Origin: Paraflavitalea pollutisoli
GTDB taxonomy: Bacteria > Bacteroidota > Bacteroidia > Chitinophagales > Chitinophagaceae
Assembly: GCF_029360705.1 (NCBI RefSeq)
Contig: NZ_JARKMX010000003.1
Location: forward strand, 1-64,000
DNA: 64,000 nt
Direction of reading: 5' to 3'
A program made the translations under genes and the position numbers. How positions within the stretch are numbered: the first letter of the stretch is position 1; each line of letters begins with the position of its first letter. Under the pieces are notes generated by a model. It was given only the letters and a program-made list of their open reading frames with translations. It was not told the origin of the DNA and searched no databases. Positions 45,383-54,274 of the stretch are shown here, one piece after another.

Positions 45383-45498
45383 GGGCTATCGCTTGTTAGC
45401 ACGAAAGTAGCACTTTTTTGAGCAGCTTGCGGCCGCTGGCCGGTTTGACTGCTGTAACGACAGCCATCAGCTCCGGGATGGCGCCTGCAGGTGCTGCG

Positions 45499-46059
45499 CT
45501 ATATCCCTTTCGCATGCAACCGCTCGCATATCTTTTTCAGGTGCTCCAATTGCTCCAGTTGTTCCAATTGCATATCGTACAGCGCTTTGATCTGTTGCTG
45601 CTGCAAAAGGTCTACTTTTTGTTGCAGGCTGCGTATCTCCAACTCGGCTTTGAGGTTGACGAGGTAATCGTTCTCGGCCCGTTTGCGGTCTTTTTCTTCC
45701 TGCCGGTTCTGGCTCATCATGATGATGGGTGCCTGAATGGCAGCTATACACGACAATACCAGGTTGAGGAGGATGAACGGGAAGGGGTCGAACTTTTCTT
45801 TGCCCGAACTGATCAGGTTAAAAATGATCCAGGCAATCAGGATCACAATAAAAGAGATGATGAATTTCCAGCTGCCGCCAAAGCGGGCGACCTTGTCGGA
45901 GAGCCGCTGTCCACGCGACAATACATCGGTGGGTGGGTGCAGCAGGTTGTTGATGATCAGTTCTTCTTCTTTGATCGACTCGGCGACGATCTCCTGCAAC
46001 TTCTTCAGCTGTGCTTCTTCCTCGGTGATCCTGTTCTTTACTGTTTCCGGCGTGGCCAT
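45499..46059 (-). CDS. DUF1003 membrane protein
   Basis: A 186-residue inner membrane protein. Two hydrophobic helices (WKFIISFIVILIAWIIFNLI and FILLNLVLSCIAAIQAPIIMM) are linked by DPFPF, the DUF1003 signature, and followed by SQNRQEEKDRKRAENDYLVN. The C-terminal 50 residues are a coiled coil (QQKVDLLQQQQIKALYDMQL). DUF1003 function is unknown. The promoter region holds a striking 12-bp inverted repeat. Confidence 0.92.
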   Translation of the reverse strand: MATPETVKNRITEEEAQLKKLQEIVAESIKEEELIINNLLHPPTDVLSRGQRLSDKVARFGGSWKFIISFIVILIAWIIFNLISSGKEKFDPFPFILLNLVLSCIAAIQAPIIMMSQNRQEEKDRKRAENDYLVNLKAELEIRSLQQKVDLLQQQQIKALYDMQLEQLEQLEHLKKICERLHAKGI

Positions 46060-46070
46060 ATCAATAGTTT

Positions 46071-46111
46071 ATTAAACGTAATCAATTCTGTTACGCCAAA
46101 TTACGTTTAAT
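46071..46111. repeat. Perfect 12-bp inverted repeat upstream of the DUF1003 gene
   Basis: ATTAAACGTAAT (46071-46082) and its exact reverse complement ATTACGTTTAAT (46100-46111) are separated by 17 nt. The left arm contains the 7/8 -7 match TACGTTTA on the minus strand, 13 nt from the DUF1003 ATG. This could be an operator for a dimeric regulator; it lacks a GC-rich stem or T-run, so it is not a terminator. Confidence 0.7.
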
Positions 46112-46151
46112 ATCGGGCATGGCCATAACCTGGTTGATTGATGGCCTTACA

Positions 46152-46550
46152 CTACAACGCTTCGGGTGCTATGGCAGCATAGATAGAAGGCTGTCCGGTA
46201 GATGGTTGCTGTTTGGAAGACGGATATAGTTTGTCGAAGGTGCTGAACACGCTGTCGATCTCCTGGCTGGTAGGTGCTACTACCGTAATGTCGGTATAAT
46301 TGTTTCGCGCGTACCTGATCTTGAACACCAGTTGGCGATAGGTCCGTTTAAGGAATGAATTGTCGTGTTCCTGCCGGTAGGCAGCGAAGTATTCTTCTTC
46401 CTGCTCAAAGCGCCAGGATTCATCACCACGGGTGAGGTAATAAAAGCTCGCTGGTTCTTCGTGTTTGGGGGCCTGTATGACTTTGTGCAGGATCTGCTCG
46501 ATCTTATCGGCCGGGAAATACGCTTGTGGGTAAAGCTTGGATTTTTCCAT
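46152..46550 (-). CDS. Hypothetical cytosolic protein
   Basis: A 132-residue soluble protein without signal or membrane segment. It is rich in aromatic and charged residues (ASFYYLTRGDESWRFEQEEE; FLKRTYRQLVFKIRYARNNY), followed by a Ser/Gln/Pro-rich tail. No family is recognised. The composition is like the flanking genes and a 7/8 match to the -7 element (TAGATTTA) lies upstream at 46574-46581, which supports a real gene. It lies 92 bp from the DUF1003 gene, on the same strand. Confidence 0.65.
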   Translation of the reverse strand: MEKSKLYPQAYFPADKIEQILHKVIQAPKHEEPASFYYLTRGDESWRFEQEEEYFAAYRQEHDNSFLKRTYRQLVFKIRYARNNYTDITVVAPTSQEIDSVFSTFDKLYPSSKQQPSTGQPSIYAAIAPEAL

Positions 46551-46707
46551 ATAGCAGCAGTTTTAAGGTTACTTAAATCTACTTTATTTTCAGGCGGCTG
46601 GCAACTAATTGTGGGCATGGGTACAAGGCGCCTGCTATCAATAAGTTAGGGGTTCAATAGCAGCATTCCCCCCGCAGGGCTGCCTGGGAGCGCTACCTGA
46701 AAATAAG

Positions 46708-46736
46708 AAAGCCATCCGCGAGCAACGGATGGCTTT
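46708..46736 (-). terminator. Intrinsic terminator of the glutamate dehydrogenase gene
   Basis: AAAGCCATCCG (46708-46718) pairs with CGGATGGCTTT (46726-46736) around a 7-nt loop. On the minus strand it is followed by CTTATTTTC, 48 bp past the stop. Confidence 0.82.
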
Positions 46737-46783
46737 GTATTCAATTTCTTGCTGCAAGCAACACAACAAGAGAAATTGGAGCA

Positions 46784-48193
46784 TTATGGGAAGATACCGA
46801 GTTCGGCGTAGCTGGTGGCCACTTTGTTGATGGCAACAAGGTAGGCAGCTGTACGCATGTCGGGTACCTGTGGATTGGCCTTCCAGGCTTCCATGATCTC
46901 GCGGGTGGCGGTGATCATCGTTTCTTCGAGACCGCTGCGCACCAGGTCAACCTCATCGGGACCATGCATGATGAATTCACGTTCTTTCTGGTCTACCGTT
47001 TTACCGGTCAGTCCTTCGATCTGGCCGAGGATATGGGTATTGAGGTTCTCTGTAAAACGTTTTTCCATACGACCGTACCGTACGTGGCTCAGGTTCTTCA
47101 ACCATTCGAAGTAAGATACGGTTACACCACCTGCGTTGAGGTACATATCGGGCACAACGAGAATACCGCGTTTGGCAAAATTCTCATCGGCTTCGGGCGT
47201 CAACGGACCGTTGGCGGCTTCACCAATGATCTTGGCTTTTACACGAGGTGCATTTTCACCGGTGATCACTGCTTCGAGCGCGGCGGGAATCAATACGTCA
47301 CACTCCATTTCCAGGGCGTCGGTATTTTTGGCGAAATTGTTGGCACCGGGGAAGTGAAGGATAGAGCCCGTCTTTTTGCGGTGCTCGAATACAGCGTCTA
47401 TATCCAGTCCTTCATCACTCCAGATAGAGCCTTCGAATTCGGCCAGGCCAACGACCTTGGCACCTGCTTCCTGGAAGAACTTGGCAGAATGGTAGCCCAC
47501 GTTACCGAGGCCCTGTACCACGATGCGCTTGCCTGCTACACCGGTAGTAAGTCCCAGCTTGTCCATCTGGTCTTTCATGCTCAATACTTCGCGCAGACCG
47601 TAGAATACACCCAGGCCGGTAGCTTCGCGGCGGCCACGTACACCACCTTGTGTAACGGGTTTACCGGTTACGCAACCCATGGCGTCGATCTCGCCGGGGC
47701 GCATGCTCTGGTAGGTATCCACGATCCAGGCCATCTCGCGTTCGCCGGTTCCGTAGTCGGGGGCCGGTACGTCGATGCCGGGGCCAATGAAGTTCTTCTT
47801 GATCAGCTCCGAAGTATAGCGACGGGTGATCTTCTCCAGCTCATACGGCGTATATTTCTTGGGGTCGATGGTGATACCACCTTTCGCACCCGCAAAGGGA
47901 ACGTTTACAATCGCACACTTGTAGGTCATCAGCGCTGCAAGGGCCATTACCTCATCGAGGTTCACGCTCATCGCAAAACGGATACCGCCTTTACAGGGCA
48001 ACTTGTGGTGCGAGTGTTGTACGCGGTATGCCTTGATCACTTCGATCTTTTCGCCGATCTTGACGGGGAAGTGCATCCGGTATACGGCATTACATTGTTT
48101 GATCTGTTCCAGGACACCCGGGTCCCATTTGGTGAACTGCGCGGCTTTATCAAAACTCTTTTCTACCGCGCCAAAAAAACTGTACTCTGACAT
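46784..48193 (-). CDS. gdhA: Glu/Leu/Phe/Val dehydrogenase (glutamate dehydrogenase)
   Basis: Interconverts glutamate and 2-oxoglutarate plus ammonia with NAD(P), linking carbon and nitrogen metabolism. The substrate-binding lysines are in [12 protein letters not shown] and [32 protein letters not shown] is the catalytic-loop segment. The Rossmann domain starts with [19 protein letters not shown], and ISAAL-like [14 protein letters not shown] and [15 protein letters not shown] follow. The 469-aa length is typical of hexameric enzymes. The sequence group fits catabolic NAD-dependent or dual-cofactor enzymes, but cofactor use cannot be fixed. The gene is monocistronic. Confidence 0.94.
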   Translation of the reverse strand: MSEYSFFGAVEKSFDKAAQFTKWDPGVLEQIKQCNAVYRMHFPVKIGEKIEVIKAYRVQHSHHKLPCKGGIRFAMSVNLDEVMALAALMTYKCAIVNVPFAGAKGGITIDPKKYTPYELEKITRRYTSELIKKNFIGPGIDVPAPDYGTGEREMAWIVDTYQSMRPGEIDAMGCVTGKPVTQGGVRGRREATGLGVFYGLREVLSMKDQMDKLGLTTGVAGKRIVVQGLGNVGYHSAKFFQEAGAKVVGLAEFEGSIWSDEGLDIDAVFEHRKKTGSILHFPGANNFAKNTDALEMECDVLIPAALEAVITGENAPRVKAKIIGEAANGPLTPEADENFAKRGILVVPDMYLNAGGVTVSYFEWLKNLSHVRYGRMEKRFTENLNTHILGQIEGLTGKTVDQKEREFIMHGPDEVDLVRSGLEETMITATREIMEAWKANPQVPDMRTAAYLVAINKVATSYAELGIFP

Positions 48194-48422
48194 GATTAAG
48201 CAATTTTTATGGTGAATCGTTAAACACTGATACGATGATCGTCAATAGCACACCGTGAAAGATATCCTAGCTGAACGATGGGCCATCACGAATATTTGCC
48301 CTTACGTAACAAAAATTTTATTGTGATGTTCGTCCGTAAAAAAAGTAACCCCGAATCAGGTCGGGGGATTCATGCGATTATCAGTAAGAACTTCACTTCA
48401 ACGGTTGGGCGCTATCGGGCGA

Positions 48423-48635
48423 CTACTGACCCTTTTCAAGCCGGGTGATCTTTCGATCGAGCCGGACGATATAAATGATCAGTCCGAGCAGGATGGTGAC
48501 GGCTACTGCCAGTACCACATAGATCTTTCCATCAGCCCGTAAGCCGGTAGCTACCTGGGTGGGGGTTTCTTCGCCTTGTGCACTTGCCCATAAAACCGGC
48601 AACAGCGTAAACAGGGTAATGAGTAACTTCTTCAT
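48423..48635 (-). CDS. ccmD: CcmD-family small membrane protein
   Basis: A 70-residue protein with one signal-like hydrophobic N-terminus (LLITLFTLLPVLWASAQG) and one transmembrane helix (IYVVLAVAVTILLGLIIYIV), then a basic tail LDRKITRLEKGQ. This is the form CcmD takes in Bacteroidetes, where it helps release haem-loaded CcmE from the CcmABC complex. It lies 8 bp downstream of ccmC. The call rests mainly on position and size. Confidence 0.85.
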   Translation of the reverse strand: MKKLLITLFTLLPVLWASAQGEETPTQVATGLRADGKIYVVLAVAVTILLGLIIYIVRLDRKITRLEKGQ

Positions 48636-48642
48636 GCGAATA

Positions 48643-49314
48643 TTAATGTGCGTGTTTTTTCTCTTCCAGCAATTTGTACCGCAGATACAGGGTAGTGATC
48701 CATACGCCGAGCAGGGACCATCCGATCACTGCAGGCCAGAACACTTTACGCATGGTGGGATCCAGGTCGCCGCCATTTAATCCGGGATTTCCTTCCACGC
48801 CCTTGCCACCAGGGTGCAAAGATTCTACCAGGCGGGGCAGGATCAGGATCATGGGTATATAGATGAAATAAGCGAATATGTTATATACGCCTGCCACACG
48901 GCCCCTTTTGTCGAGGTCGGTCATGGAGTTGCGCAGTACAAAATAGGCGAGGTAGATGAGCAGGGCAATGGCAACGCCCAATTGCTTGGGGTCGTTGTTC
49001 CAGGGAGTGCCCCAGGTATAATTGGCCCAGATCATACCGGTAACGAGGCCGAGACAGCCCAATACGGTACCGGTTTGTACGTACATCAGCGCGTACAGGT
49101 CATACTGTGGTTTGGGATTGCGCAGGTACAGGATCGAATACACCAGTGATACGGTGATCAATACCAGTTGAGCAAACCACATGGGCACATGGAAGAAGAG
49201 ATTACGGATCGTTTGATAGAGGTTGCCGATCTCAGGCACTTTCACTAAAAAGCCTGCAATAAATGTGTAGAGCAGCAAGACGATACAAAGTATTTTCCAC
49301 CAGTACTGGCGCAT
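48643..49314 (-). CDS. ccmC: Cytochrome c maturation protein CcmC/CcsA
   Basis: A 223-residue inner membrane protein with six helices. The tryptophan-rich haem-handling motif is visible as WANYTWGTPWNNDPKQLG (WGxxWxxD plan). The flanking histidines are in NLFFHVPMWF and VESLHPGGKG. CcmC attaches haem to the chaperone CcmE at the periplasmic face. ccmD follows directly and ccmB precedes it by 190 bp, which carries a hairpin and a consensus internal promoter. Confidence 0.94.
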   Translation of the reverse strand: MRQYWWKILCIVLLLYTFIAGFLVKVPEIGNLYQTIRNLFFHVPMWFAQLVLITVSLVYSILYLRNPKPQYDLYALMYVQTGTVLGCLGLVTGMIWANYTWGTPWNNDPKQLGVAIALLIYLAYFVLRNSMTDLDKRGRVAGVYNIFAYFIYIPMILILPRLVESLHPGGKGVEGNPGLNGGDLDPTMRKVFWPAVIGWSLLGVWITTLYLRYKLLEEKKHAH

Positions 49315-49391
49315 ATTTCCGAGCTATTGTATGATAGATATTGGCGTTTGCAGGATCGGGGTGTGACTTGCCAACTACCTGAATTAGGGGG

Positions 49392-49399
49392 CAAAATTA
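49392..49399 (-). promoter_or_regulatory. Internal -7 promoter element upstream of ccmC
   Basis: TAATTTTG on the minus strand is an exact TAnnTTTG match, 77 nt upstream of the ccmC ATG, in the unusually long gap behind ccmB. Confidence 0.55.
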
Positions 49400-49432
49400 G
49401 GGGAAGGGGTCTTAAAACAGAAATTTACTTGG

Positions 49433-49467
49433 CCTGCCGGTATAGGCCAGATCAAGGCTACCGGCAG
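49433..49467 (-). repeat. Stable hairpin in the ccmB-ccmC gap
   Basis: CTGCCGGTA (49434-49442) pairs perfectly with TACCGGCAG (49459-49467), and inner GGCC/GGCT segments can extend the fold. No T-run follows, so it is either a weak terminator or attenuator after ccmB or an RNA-processing structure. Confidence 0.55.
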
Positions 49468-49504
49468 GGCCTGCCAAGGGTTTCGGATACCCGCAGTGCA
49501 GTTG

Positions 49505-50173
49505 TTAATCTTTCCATAAGAAAGGGAAGAGGATCACGGCCAGGGCGATTACCATGATATCGAGGCCCACGAGCATCAGCACGATGCTGGTGAGGCCGGC
49601 CTGGATCACATCGGCGAAGGCAGCGTTGGAGATGCGCATCAGCAATAATATCTGCGGAATGATGAGAGGGAAGCCCATAATGGCCATGAGGGCGGCGTTT
49701 TGCTGGGCGCGGGCAGCAATGGCGGCCAGAAAGGTGAAAACCAGGCTGAGGCTGCAACCACCCAGGCATACGATACCGATAAACTTCAAGGGGTTGTGTA
49801 CCGGGTTGCCGAGGAAAAGCTGGAACAGGAGCAGGCTGACCAGGCTCATCACCATCATCAGTACCACATTGAAGATCAGCTTGGACAATACAAAATCACG
49901 GGCGCCGGCAATGGTATAGAAATAAAGCATCCGGCCCTTGCTTTCTTGCAGAAAGCTTTTGGCCACCGCATTGATACAAATAAAGAGCTGGATCATCCAG
50001 AACAGGCCGTTCCATACTTTTTCTTCCGGACCTTCACCCATCGACATGTACAATACGAAGATGGTAGACGCCACGTACAGCAGGATGCCATAGAAGGTAT
50101 ACTGTTGCCTGATCTCGAGCAGGAAGTCCTTTTTTACCAGAGCCCAGATATGTTTTGATTGATTACCGGCCAT
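49505..50173 (-). CDS. ccmB: Haem exporter subunit CcmB
   Basis: A 222-residue inner membrane protein with six helices, the permease part of the CcmAB ATPase used in cytochrome c maturation. KKDFLLEIRQQYTFYGILLY at the start, FWMIQLFICINAVAKSF, and the FLAAIAARAQQNAALMAIMGFPLIIP stretch are CcmB features. A 7/8 match to the -7 element (TAATTTCG) lies 11 nt upstream. CcmA, the ATPase, is not in this window. Confidence 0.94.
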   Translation of the reverse strand: MAGNQSKHIWALVKKDFLLEIRQQYTFYGILLYVASTIFVLYMSMGEGPEEKVWNGLFWMIQLFICINAVAKSFLQESKGRMLYFYTIAGARDFVLSKLIFNVVLMMVMSLVSLLLFQLFLGNPVHNPLKFIGIVCLGGCSLSLVFTFLAAIAARAQQNAALMAIMGFPLIIPQILLLMRISNAAFADVIQAGLTSIVLMLVGLDIMVIALAVILFPFLWKD

Positions 50174-50294
50174 AATAGTTGCGCGAAATTAACGCGTTCG
50201 GCGCTTTTTACCCGGAATTTGCGGCAGGTTACGCCGTAAAGGTTTTAGGACGGGCCAAAGTATTTACTATTTTACAGGCCTATAACTCCTCACT

Positions 50295-51194
50295 ATGAAG
50301 CGTAACCTGCCTATTGTGCCCTCTTTGTGCTCTTTGTTGTTTTTATTGCTGTGCTGTGTGCCTGCACTGCAGGCACAGACCCTCGACCTTCGGCTGAAAC
50401 CTGCCGTGGGAGAAAAATACAGCTACTTCTTCGACTACCAATCGGAGGTTTTCACCGATCAGGGTAATCTCACCATGGAAGTTGGGATGGGGCTTAGCCT
50501 GGAAGTGACCGGTGCGGATGGCTCCAACAAGCTGATCAAAGCCACCTATAACCGGGCTGTCATGAAAATGGACATGGGTACAAACTCCATGGACATCGAT
50601 ACCGACCAGCCCAAACCTGCTTTCGATGCGGCCAACCCGATGACGGTGGTAGCCCTGCTGTTTCACGGATTGAGGGGGCAGTCCTTCACGATGACCATGA
50701 GCGAAACCGGTGAGCTCTCGAACATCGCCGGTTTTGAAAAGGTGGTGGAGAATATGATCGATTCGGCGGCTGGCGGTGGCGACGTACCAGAAGCCATGAG
50801 GCAGGGCATGCGGGATGGTATGTCGAAGCAGTTCAATGCAGAATCCATGAAAGAACAAATTCAGCAGTCTTTCAATATCTTCTCCGGTAAGCCCGTGAAA
50901 GTAGGAGACAGTTGGGTGAAAAAGCTCGAAACCCATGGCGCCAAGAACATGAAAATGACCAACACGTATACCGTTCAATCTATTACCGCGAAAGAGGTGC
51001 TGTTGTCACTGCGTTGCGTAATTGACGAGATCACGACGGAAGCCAATATGACGATGAATGGTACGCAGGAAGGAACGCTGGTAGTGGACCCGAAAACCGG
51101 CATGCTGATCCGCAGCGAGATCAACCAGGCCCTGGCGGGTGCCGGTGGTAGCGGGATGAAAATAACCGGTAAGTCGGTGACTACACGTTTATAG
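50295..51194 (+). CDS. Secreted DUF6263-type protein
   Basis: A 299-residue exported protein. The signal peptide covers residues 1-27 (ending ALQA|Q). The mature part begins LDLRLKPAVGEKYSYFFDYQ, and continues with long amphipathic strands and a mid-region Met/Gly-rich helix (PEAMRQGMRDGMSKQFNAES). It ends with a DPKTGMLIRSEINQ segment of the DUF6263 type. The function is unknown; such proteins are usually periplasmic or surface beta proteins. It is monocistronic and followed by a strong terminator. Confidence 0.82.
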   Translation: MKRNLPIVPSLCSLLFLLLCCVPALQAQTLDLRLKPAVGEKYSYFFDYQSEVFTDQGNLTMEVGMGLSLEVTGADGSNKLIKATYNRAVMKMDMGTNSMDIDTDQPKPAFDAANPMTVVALLFHGLRGQSFTMTMSETGELSNIAGFEKVVENMIDSAAGGGDVPEAMRQGMRDGMSKQFNAESMKEQIQQSFNIFSGKPVKVGDSWVKKLETHGAKNMKMTNTYTVQSITAKEVLLSLRCVIDEITTEANMTMNGTQEGTLVVDPKTGMLIRSEINQALAGAGGSGMKITGKSVTTRL

Positions 51195-51243
51195 CTCCCG
51201 ATCGAGCCCCGGAGGCCGATTACTACCTGCCCGAACTTATAGC

Positions 51244-51274
51244 TTGCCGGCCTTGTTGCCGGCAAACTTTTTTT
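51244..51274. terminator. Intrinsic terminator between convergent DUF6263 and tdk genes
   Basis: TTGCCGGC (51244-51251) pairs perfectly with GCCGGCAA (51258-51265) around a 6-nt loop, then ACTTTTTTT. It sits 50 bp past the stop of the plus-strand gene. Confidence 0.88.
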
Positions 51275-51295
51275 CAGGAGCTACCTGGCAATAAG

Positions 51296-51865
51296 CTATT
51301 GACCTTCGTAATAACATTTGCGACAGCGGGGTTCGTATACATCTTTCTCGCCCAGTAACACCTGGCCCGGGGAGGCCGATTTGCGGTAGGAGAAATTGGC
51401 GATATTACCACAGCGTACGCAAATGGCGTGCAGCTTGGTGATGAAGTCGGCTTTGGCCAGCAGGTTGGGCATGGGGCCGAAGGGTTTGCCGGTGTAATCC
51501 ATATCGAGACCGGCCACGATCACGCGCGTGCCTTTAGCAGCCAGCTGATCACATACATCGGGCAGCTGATCGTCGAAGAACTGTGCTTCATCGATGCCTA
51601 CTACATCCACCTCGCCGGCCAGCAACAGGATCACCTGCGAGTTGTCGATGGGGGTCGATTGTATAGCATTGGTATCGTGCGACACGATGTCTATCTCATG
51701 ATAGCGCACATCGATGCGTGGCTTGAAGATCTCGACCTTCAGGTTGGCGATCCGTGCCCGCTTCAGCCGGCGGATCAGTTCCTCCGTTTTACCGGAAAAC
51801 ATAGAGCCACAGATCACTTCGATAAAGCCACGCCGTTCGCCCGATATATTTGGTTCTATGAACAT
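51296..51865 (-). CDS. tdk: Thymidine kinase, type II
   Basis: Phosphorylates thymidine with ATP in the salvage pathway. Residues 15-30 hold the P-loop ([19 protein letters not shown]), the DEAQFF motif is in [13 protein letters not shown], and the lasso with [14 protein letters not shown] follows. The four zinc cysteines are in CVRCGN and CRKCYYEG. At 189 aa it has the length of bacterial type II kinases. The gene is divergent from the conserved protein at 51941; the shared region carries TAACTTTA (51894-51901), a 7/8 -7 match for that gene. Confidence 0.96.
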   Translation of the reverse strand: MFIEPNISGERRGFIEVICGSMFSGKTEELIRRLKRARIANLKVEIFKPRIDVRYHEIDIVSHDTNAIQSTPIDNSQVILLLAGEVDVVGIDEAQFFDDQLPDVCDQLAAKGTRVIVAGLDMDYTGKPFGPMPNLLAKADFITKLHAICVRCGNIANFSYRKSASPGQVLLGEKDVYEPRCRKCYYEGQ

Positions 51866-51940
51866 GTTAACGGAAATAGGTATAATAATTGTTAACTTTA
51901 TGGTCAGTTACTAACCCATAAAGTACCCACTCATTCTATT

Positions 51941-52651
51941 ATGGAGCGATTACAACAATTGATCGGCAAATTAAATGAACAATTCCAACAAAATGCCGAT
52001 AATAAACAACTATTAGTCACCACTCAACTCATTGAGGCGGAACTAATGCGCCTGTCCGAAGCCTCCCGTGTGGCCAAGGGCTCCTCCAAAGTAGCAGTGG
52101 TCATGCCGGCTGCACGTACGGTATACAATACGGTGACCATTGCTGCACCTGTGTTGGAAGAAAAAGAGCCCGAATTGATGACCTTACCTGTTGAGAAACA
52201 GGAAGAAAAACCGGTGAAGAATGGCAACGGTTCTCATGCTCCTGCAGCGGCTGCCCAAAATGGCTTTCAATACAATCCGCTTACAGAAATACCCACGCTG
52301 GCCCATCAGTCATCAGCCAAAGAGCTTAATGAAATGATGGCGCAGGCCCAATATTCTCTTAATGATAAGTTAAAAGAAGAGCGGGTCGAGATCGCACACC
52401 GGCTTACCGATACGCCTGTACGTGACCTCAAAAAGGCCATTGGTATCAATGATCGGTTTGTATTTATCAGTGAGCTCTTCAGGGGCGATGAAGTGATGTA
52501 TGAGCGCAGCATTAAAACCATCAATGGGTTTCGTATTTATCCCGAAGCGCAATATTGGATCGAGCGCGAGCTGAAGATCAAACTGGGCTGGGATGATTCA
52601 AAAGACATTACCCGCCATTTCTACCAATTGGTAAAAAGACGCTTCTCCTAG
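51941..52651 (+). CDS. Conserved Bacteroidetes protein of unknown function
   Basis: A 236-residue soluble protein in two parts. The N-terminal 50 residues form a helix (MERLQQLIGKLNEQFQQNAD). A Pro/Ala/Glu/Lys-rich linker spans about 55-110. The conserved C-terminal 110 residues include RLTDTPVRDLKKAIGINDRF, VFISELFRGDEVMYERSIKT and EAQYWIERELKIKLGW, ending YQLVKRRFS. I know this C-terminal pattern only as a recurring Bacteroidetes protein, with no assigned activity. It has no signal peptide or membrane helix. It sits between tdk (divergent) and kdtA (convergent, 15 bp away). Confidence 0.8.
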   Translation: MERLQQLIGKLNEQFQQNADNKQLLVTTQLIEAELMRLSEASRVAKGSSKVAVVMPAARTVYNTVTIAAPVLEEKEPELMTLPVEKQEEKPVKNGNGSHAPAAAAQNGFQYNPLTEIPTLAHQSSAKELNEMMAQAQYSLNDKLKEERVEIAHRLTDTPVRDLKKAIGINDRFVFISELFRGDEVMYERSIKTINGFRIYPEAQYWIERELKIKLGWDDSKDITRHFYQLVKRRFS

Positions 52652-52666
52652 GCTCAGGCTGTTGCC

Positions 52667-54043
52667 TCAGCGGTTGCCCAGCAACTGGTTGTCGTCAATA
52701 AATTGCAAGATCGTTTTCGTGGCACCTGCCTTCGATTGAACATAATCGCCTGCCTGTTGGCAGGCTTTTTTATATCCATCCGGATCGTTGATGAACTGAT
52801 CCAGCATCTTCTCCAGTTCGAGGGCTGTATCGATGGGAAATCCTCCTCCCTGTTCTACCAGCTCAGCTGCTTCTATGTACTTTTCATATACCGGTCCAAA
52901 CACCACGGGTTTGTGGTACACGGCTGCTTCCAGCACATTGTGTACACCGTCGTTGCCAAAGCCACCGCCTACATAAGTAATGGTGGCATATTTGTACAGG
53001 CGCGACAGCATGCCGATGTTGTCGATGATGAGTGTATTGGTAACCTGCTGCTCACGGCTTACCGTACCCGGTACCCGCTTTTGCAATACTGAATAGCGGA
53101 TGGTATGCTTGAATAATTTTTCGATCTCCTTCAGGTGCGACTCATGTATTTCGTGGGGCGCGATGATGAAGCGCATCTCCGGGTGTGTATTGGCATAGTG
53201 ATCCAGTTCTTCCTCGTCTTCGGGCCAGGTGCTGCCGGCGACCACCGTCGGGTGCGAGCTGCAGAATGCCTCAATGGCGGGAATGGGGGTGAATTTGTGC
53301 AGGATATCAGCCACCCGGTCAAAGCGGGTATCGCCATTGACGGTCACGGTCGTATTGAATCCGATGCGGGCCAGTAATTCGCGGGAGTCGGGTGTTTGTA
53401 CAAACAGGTGCGAAAAGCTCTTCAGCATCTTGCGGTGCAAGCCGCCGTACCACTTGAAAAACGGTTGATCGGGGCGGAAGATGCCAGACACGAGCAGGGT
53501 AGGGATCTGCCGTTTATGCAGGTTGGTCAGGTAGTGATACCAATACTCATATTTCACCCAAACGACCAGGTCGGGTTTTACGATGTTGATGAAACGGCGT
53601 GCATTGGAGCGGGAGTCCATCGGCAGGTAAAAGATATGGTCGGCCCCTTCATAGTTCTTTCTTACCTCATACCCCGACGGAGAGAAAAAAGTGAGCAGGA
53701 TGCGGCAACCGGGATGCTGGCTGCGCAGGGCTTCGATCACCGGCCGTCCCTGTTCAAACTCGCCGAGGGAGGCACAGTGCATCCAAATGAGTTTGGGAAG
53801 TGTGGTAGTATTGGTGGCACTGTCTGCCGTGGCCTGCTGGGCGGGGGCACCAAAAGGTCGCCGGCTTGCCGGGTTGCGCCGGTCGTCGAAGGCTGCCACC
53901 AATTGGTCAAACACGTCTTTCCTTCCGGCTATCCAGGCTTTTGCTTTCGGGTTCCACAGTGCTGCCAGGCGTATGCCCAGCAGATAAAGGCGGCAGAATA
54001 AGTTGTAAAATAACAGGTGCACAGTTTCTTCAATTAGCTGCAA
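52667..54043 (-). CDS. kdtA: 3-deoxy-D-manno-octulosonic acid (Kdo) transferase
   Basis: Transfers Kdo from CMP-Kdo to lipid A precursor at the inner face of the cytoplasmic membrane, the first step of LPS core synthesis. A membrane-associated N-terminal helix (LFYNLFCRLYLLGIRLAALW) leads into IWMHCASLGEFEQGRPVIEA (catalytic Glu region), ILLTFFSPSGYEVRKNY, and KYEYWYHYLTNLHKRQIPTLLVSG. The C-domain has VVAGSTWPEDEE, IIAPHEIHESH, YVGGGFGNDGVHNVLEAAVY and KPVVFGPVYEK. At 458 aa it carries a short Thr/Asn-rich insert (about 65-85) compared with E. coli WaaA (425 aa). Confidence 0.95.
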   Translation of the reverse strand: MQLIEETVHLLFYNLFCRLYLLGIRLAALWNPKAKAWIAGRKDVFDQLVAAFDDRRNPASRRPFGAPAQQATADSATNTTTLPKLIWMHCASLGEFEQGRPVIEALRSQHPGCRILLTFFSPSGYEVRKNYEGADHIFYLPMDSRSNARRFINIVKPDLVVWVKYEYWYHYLTNLHKRQIPTLLVSGIFRPDQPFFKWYGGLHRKMLKSFSHLFVQTPDSRELLARIGFNTTVTVNGDTRFDRVADILHKFTPIPAIEAFCSSHPTVVAGSTWPEDEEELDHYANTHPEMRFIIAPHEIHESHLKEIEKLFKHTIRYSVLQKRVPGTVSREQQVTNTLIIDNIGMLSRLYKYATITYVGGGFGNDGVHNVLEAAVYHKPVVFGPVYEKYIEAAELVEQGGGFPIDTALELEKMLDQFINDPDGYKKACQQAGDYVQSKAGATKTILQFIDDNQLLGNR

Positions 54044-54274
54044 AAGTCGGGAAAACTACCAAAAATTGATGGCGCAACCCCGGCAAAGTTTGCTGAATAG
54101 AGGATTACTAAATTGATTTTCAGCGCATAGGATAATTGGGCCGTAAACAGGCCAGCATTCGGCTGGCCCGTGAATATGCCACTAACAAGCTGTTAGGTAA
54201 TCTTTTATAGGCTATTTGTAGTTGGTGGCGCCTCGATTCCGCCTATCTGCAACCTCTCTTCCTTCGGTCCTGGT

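Noticed and set aside
46964-48190. A 408-codon plus-strand open frame opposite glutamate dehydrogenase
   Set aside because: Antisense of a highly conserved enzyme; no domain content.
54150-54168. Hairpin GGCCAGC/GCTGGCC as a terminator
   Set aside because: No T-run on either strand, and neither flanking gene ends there.
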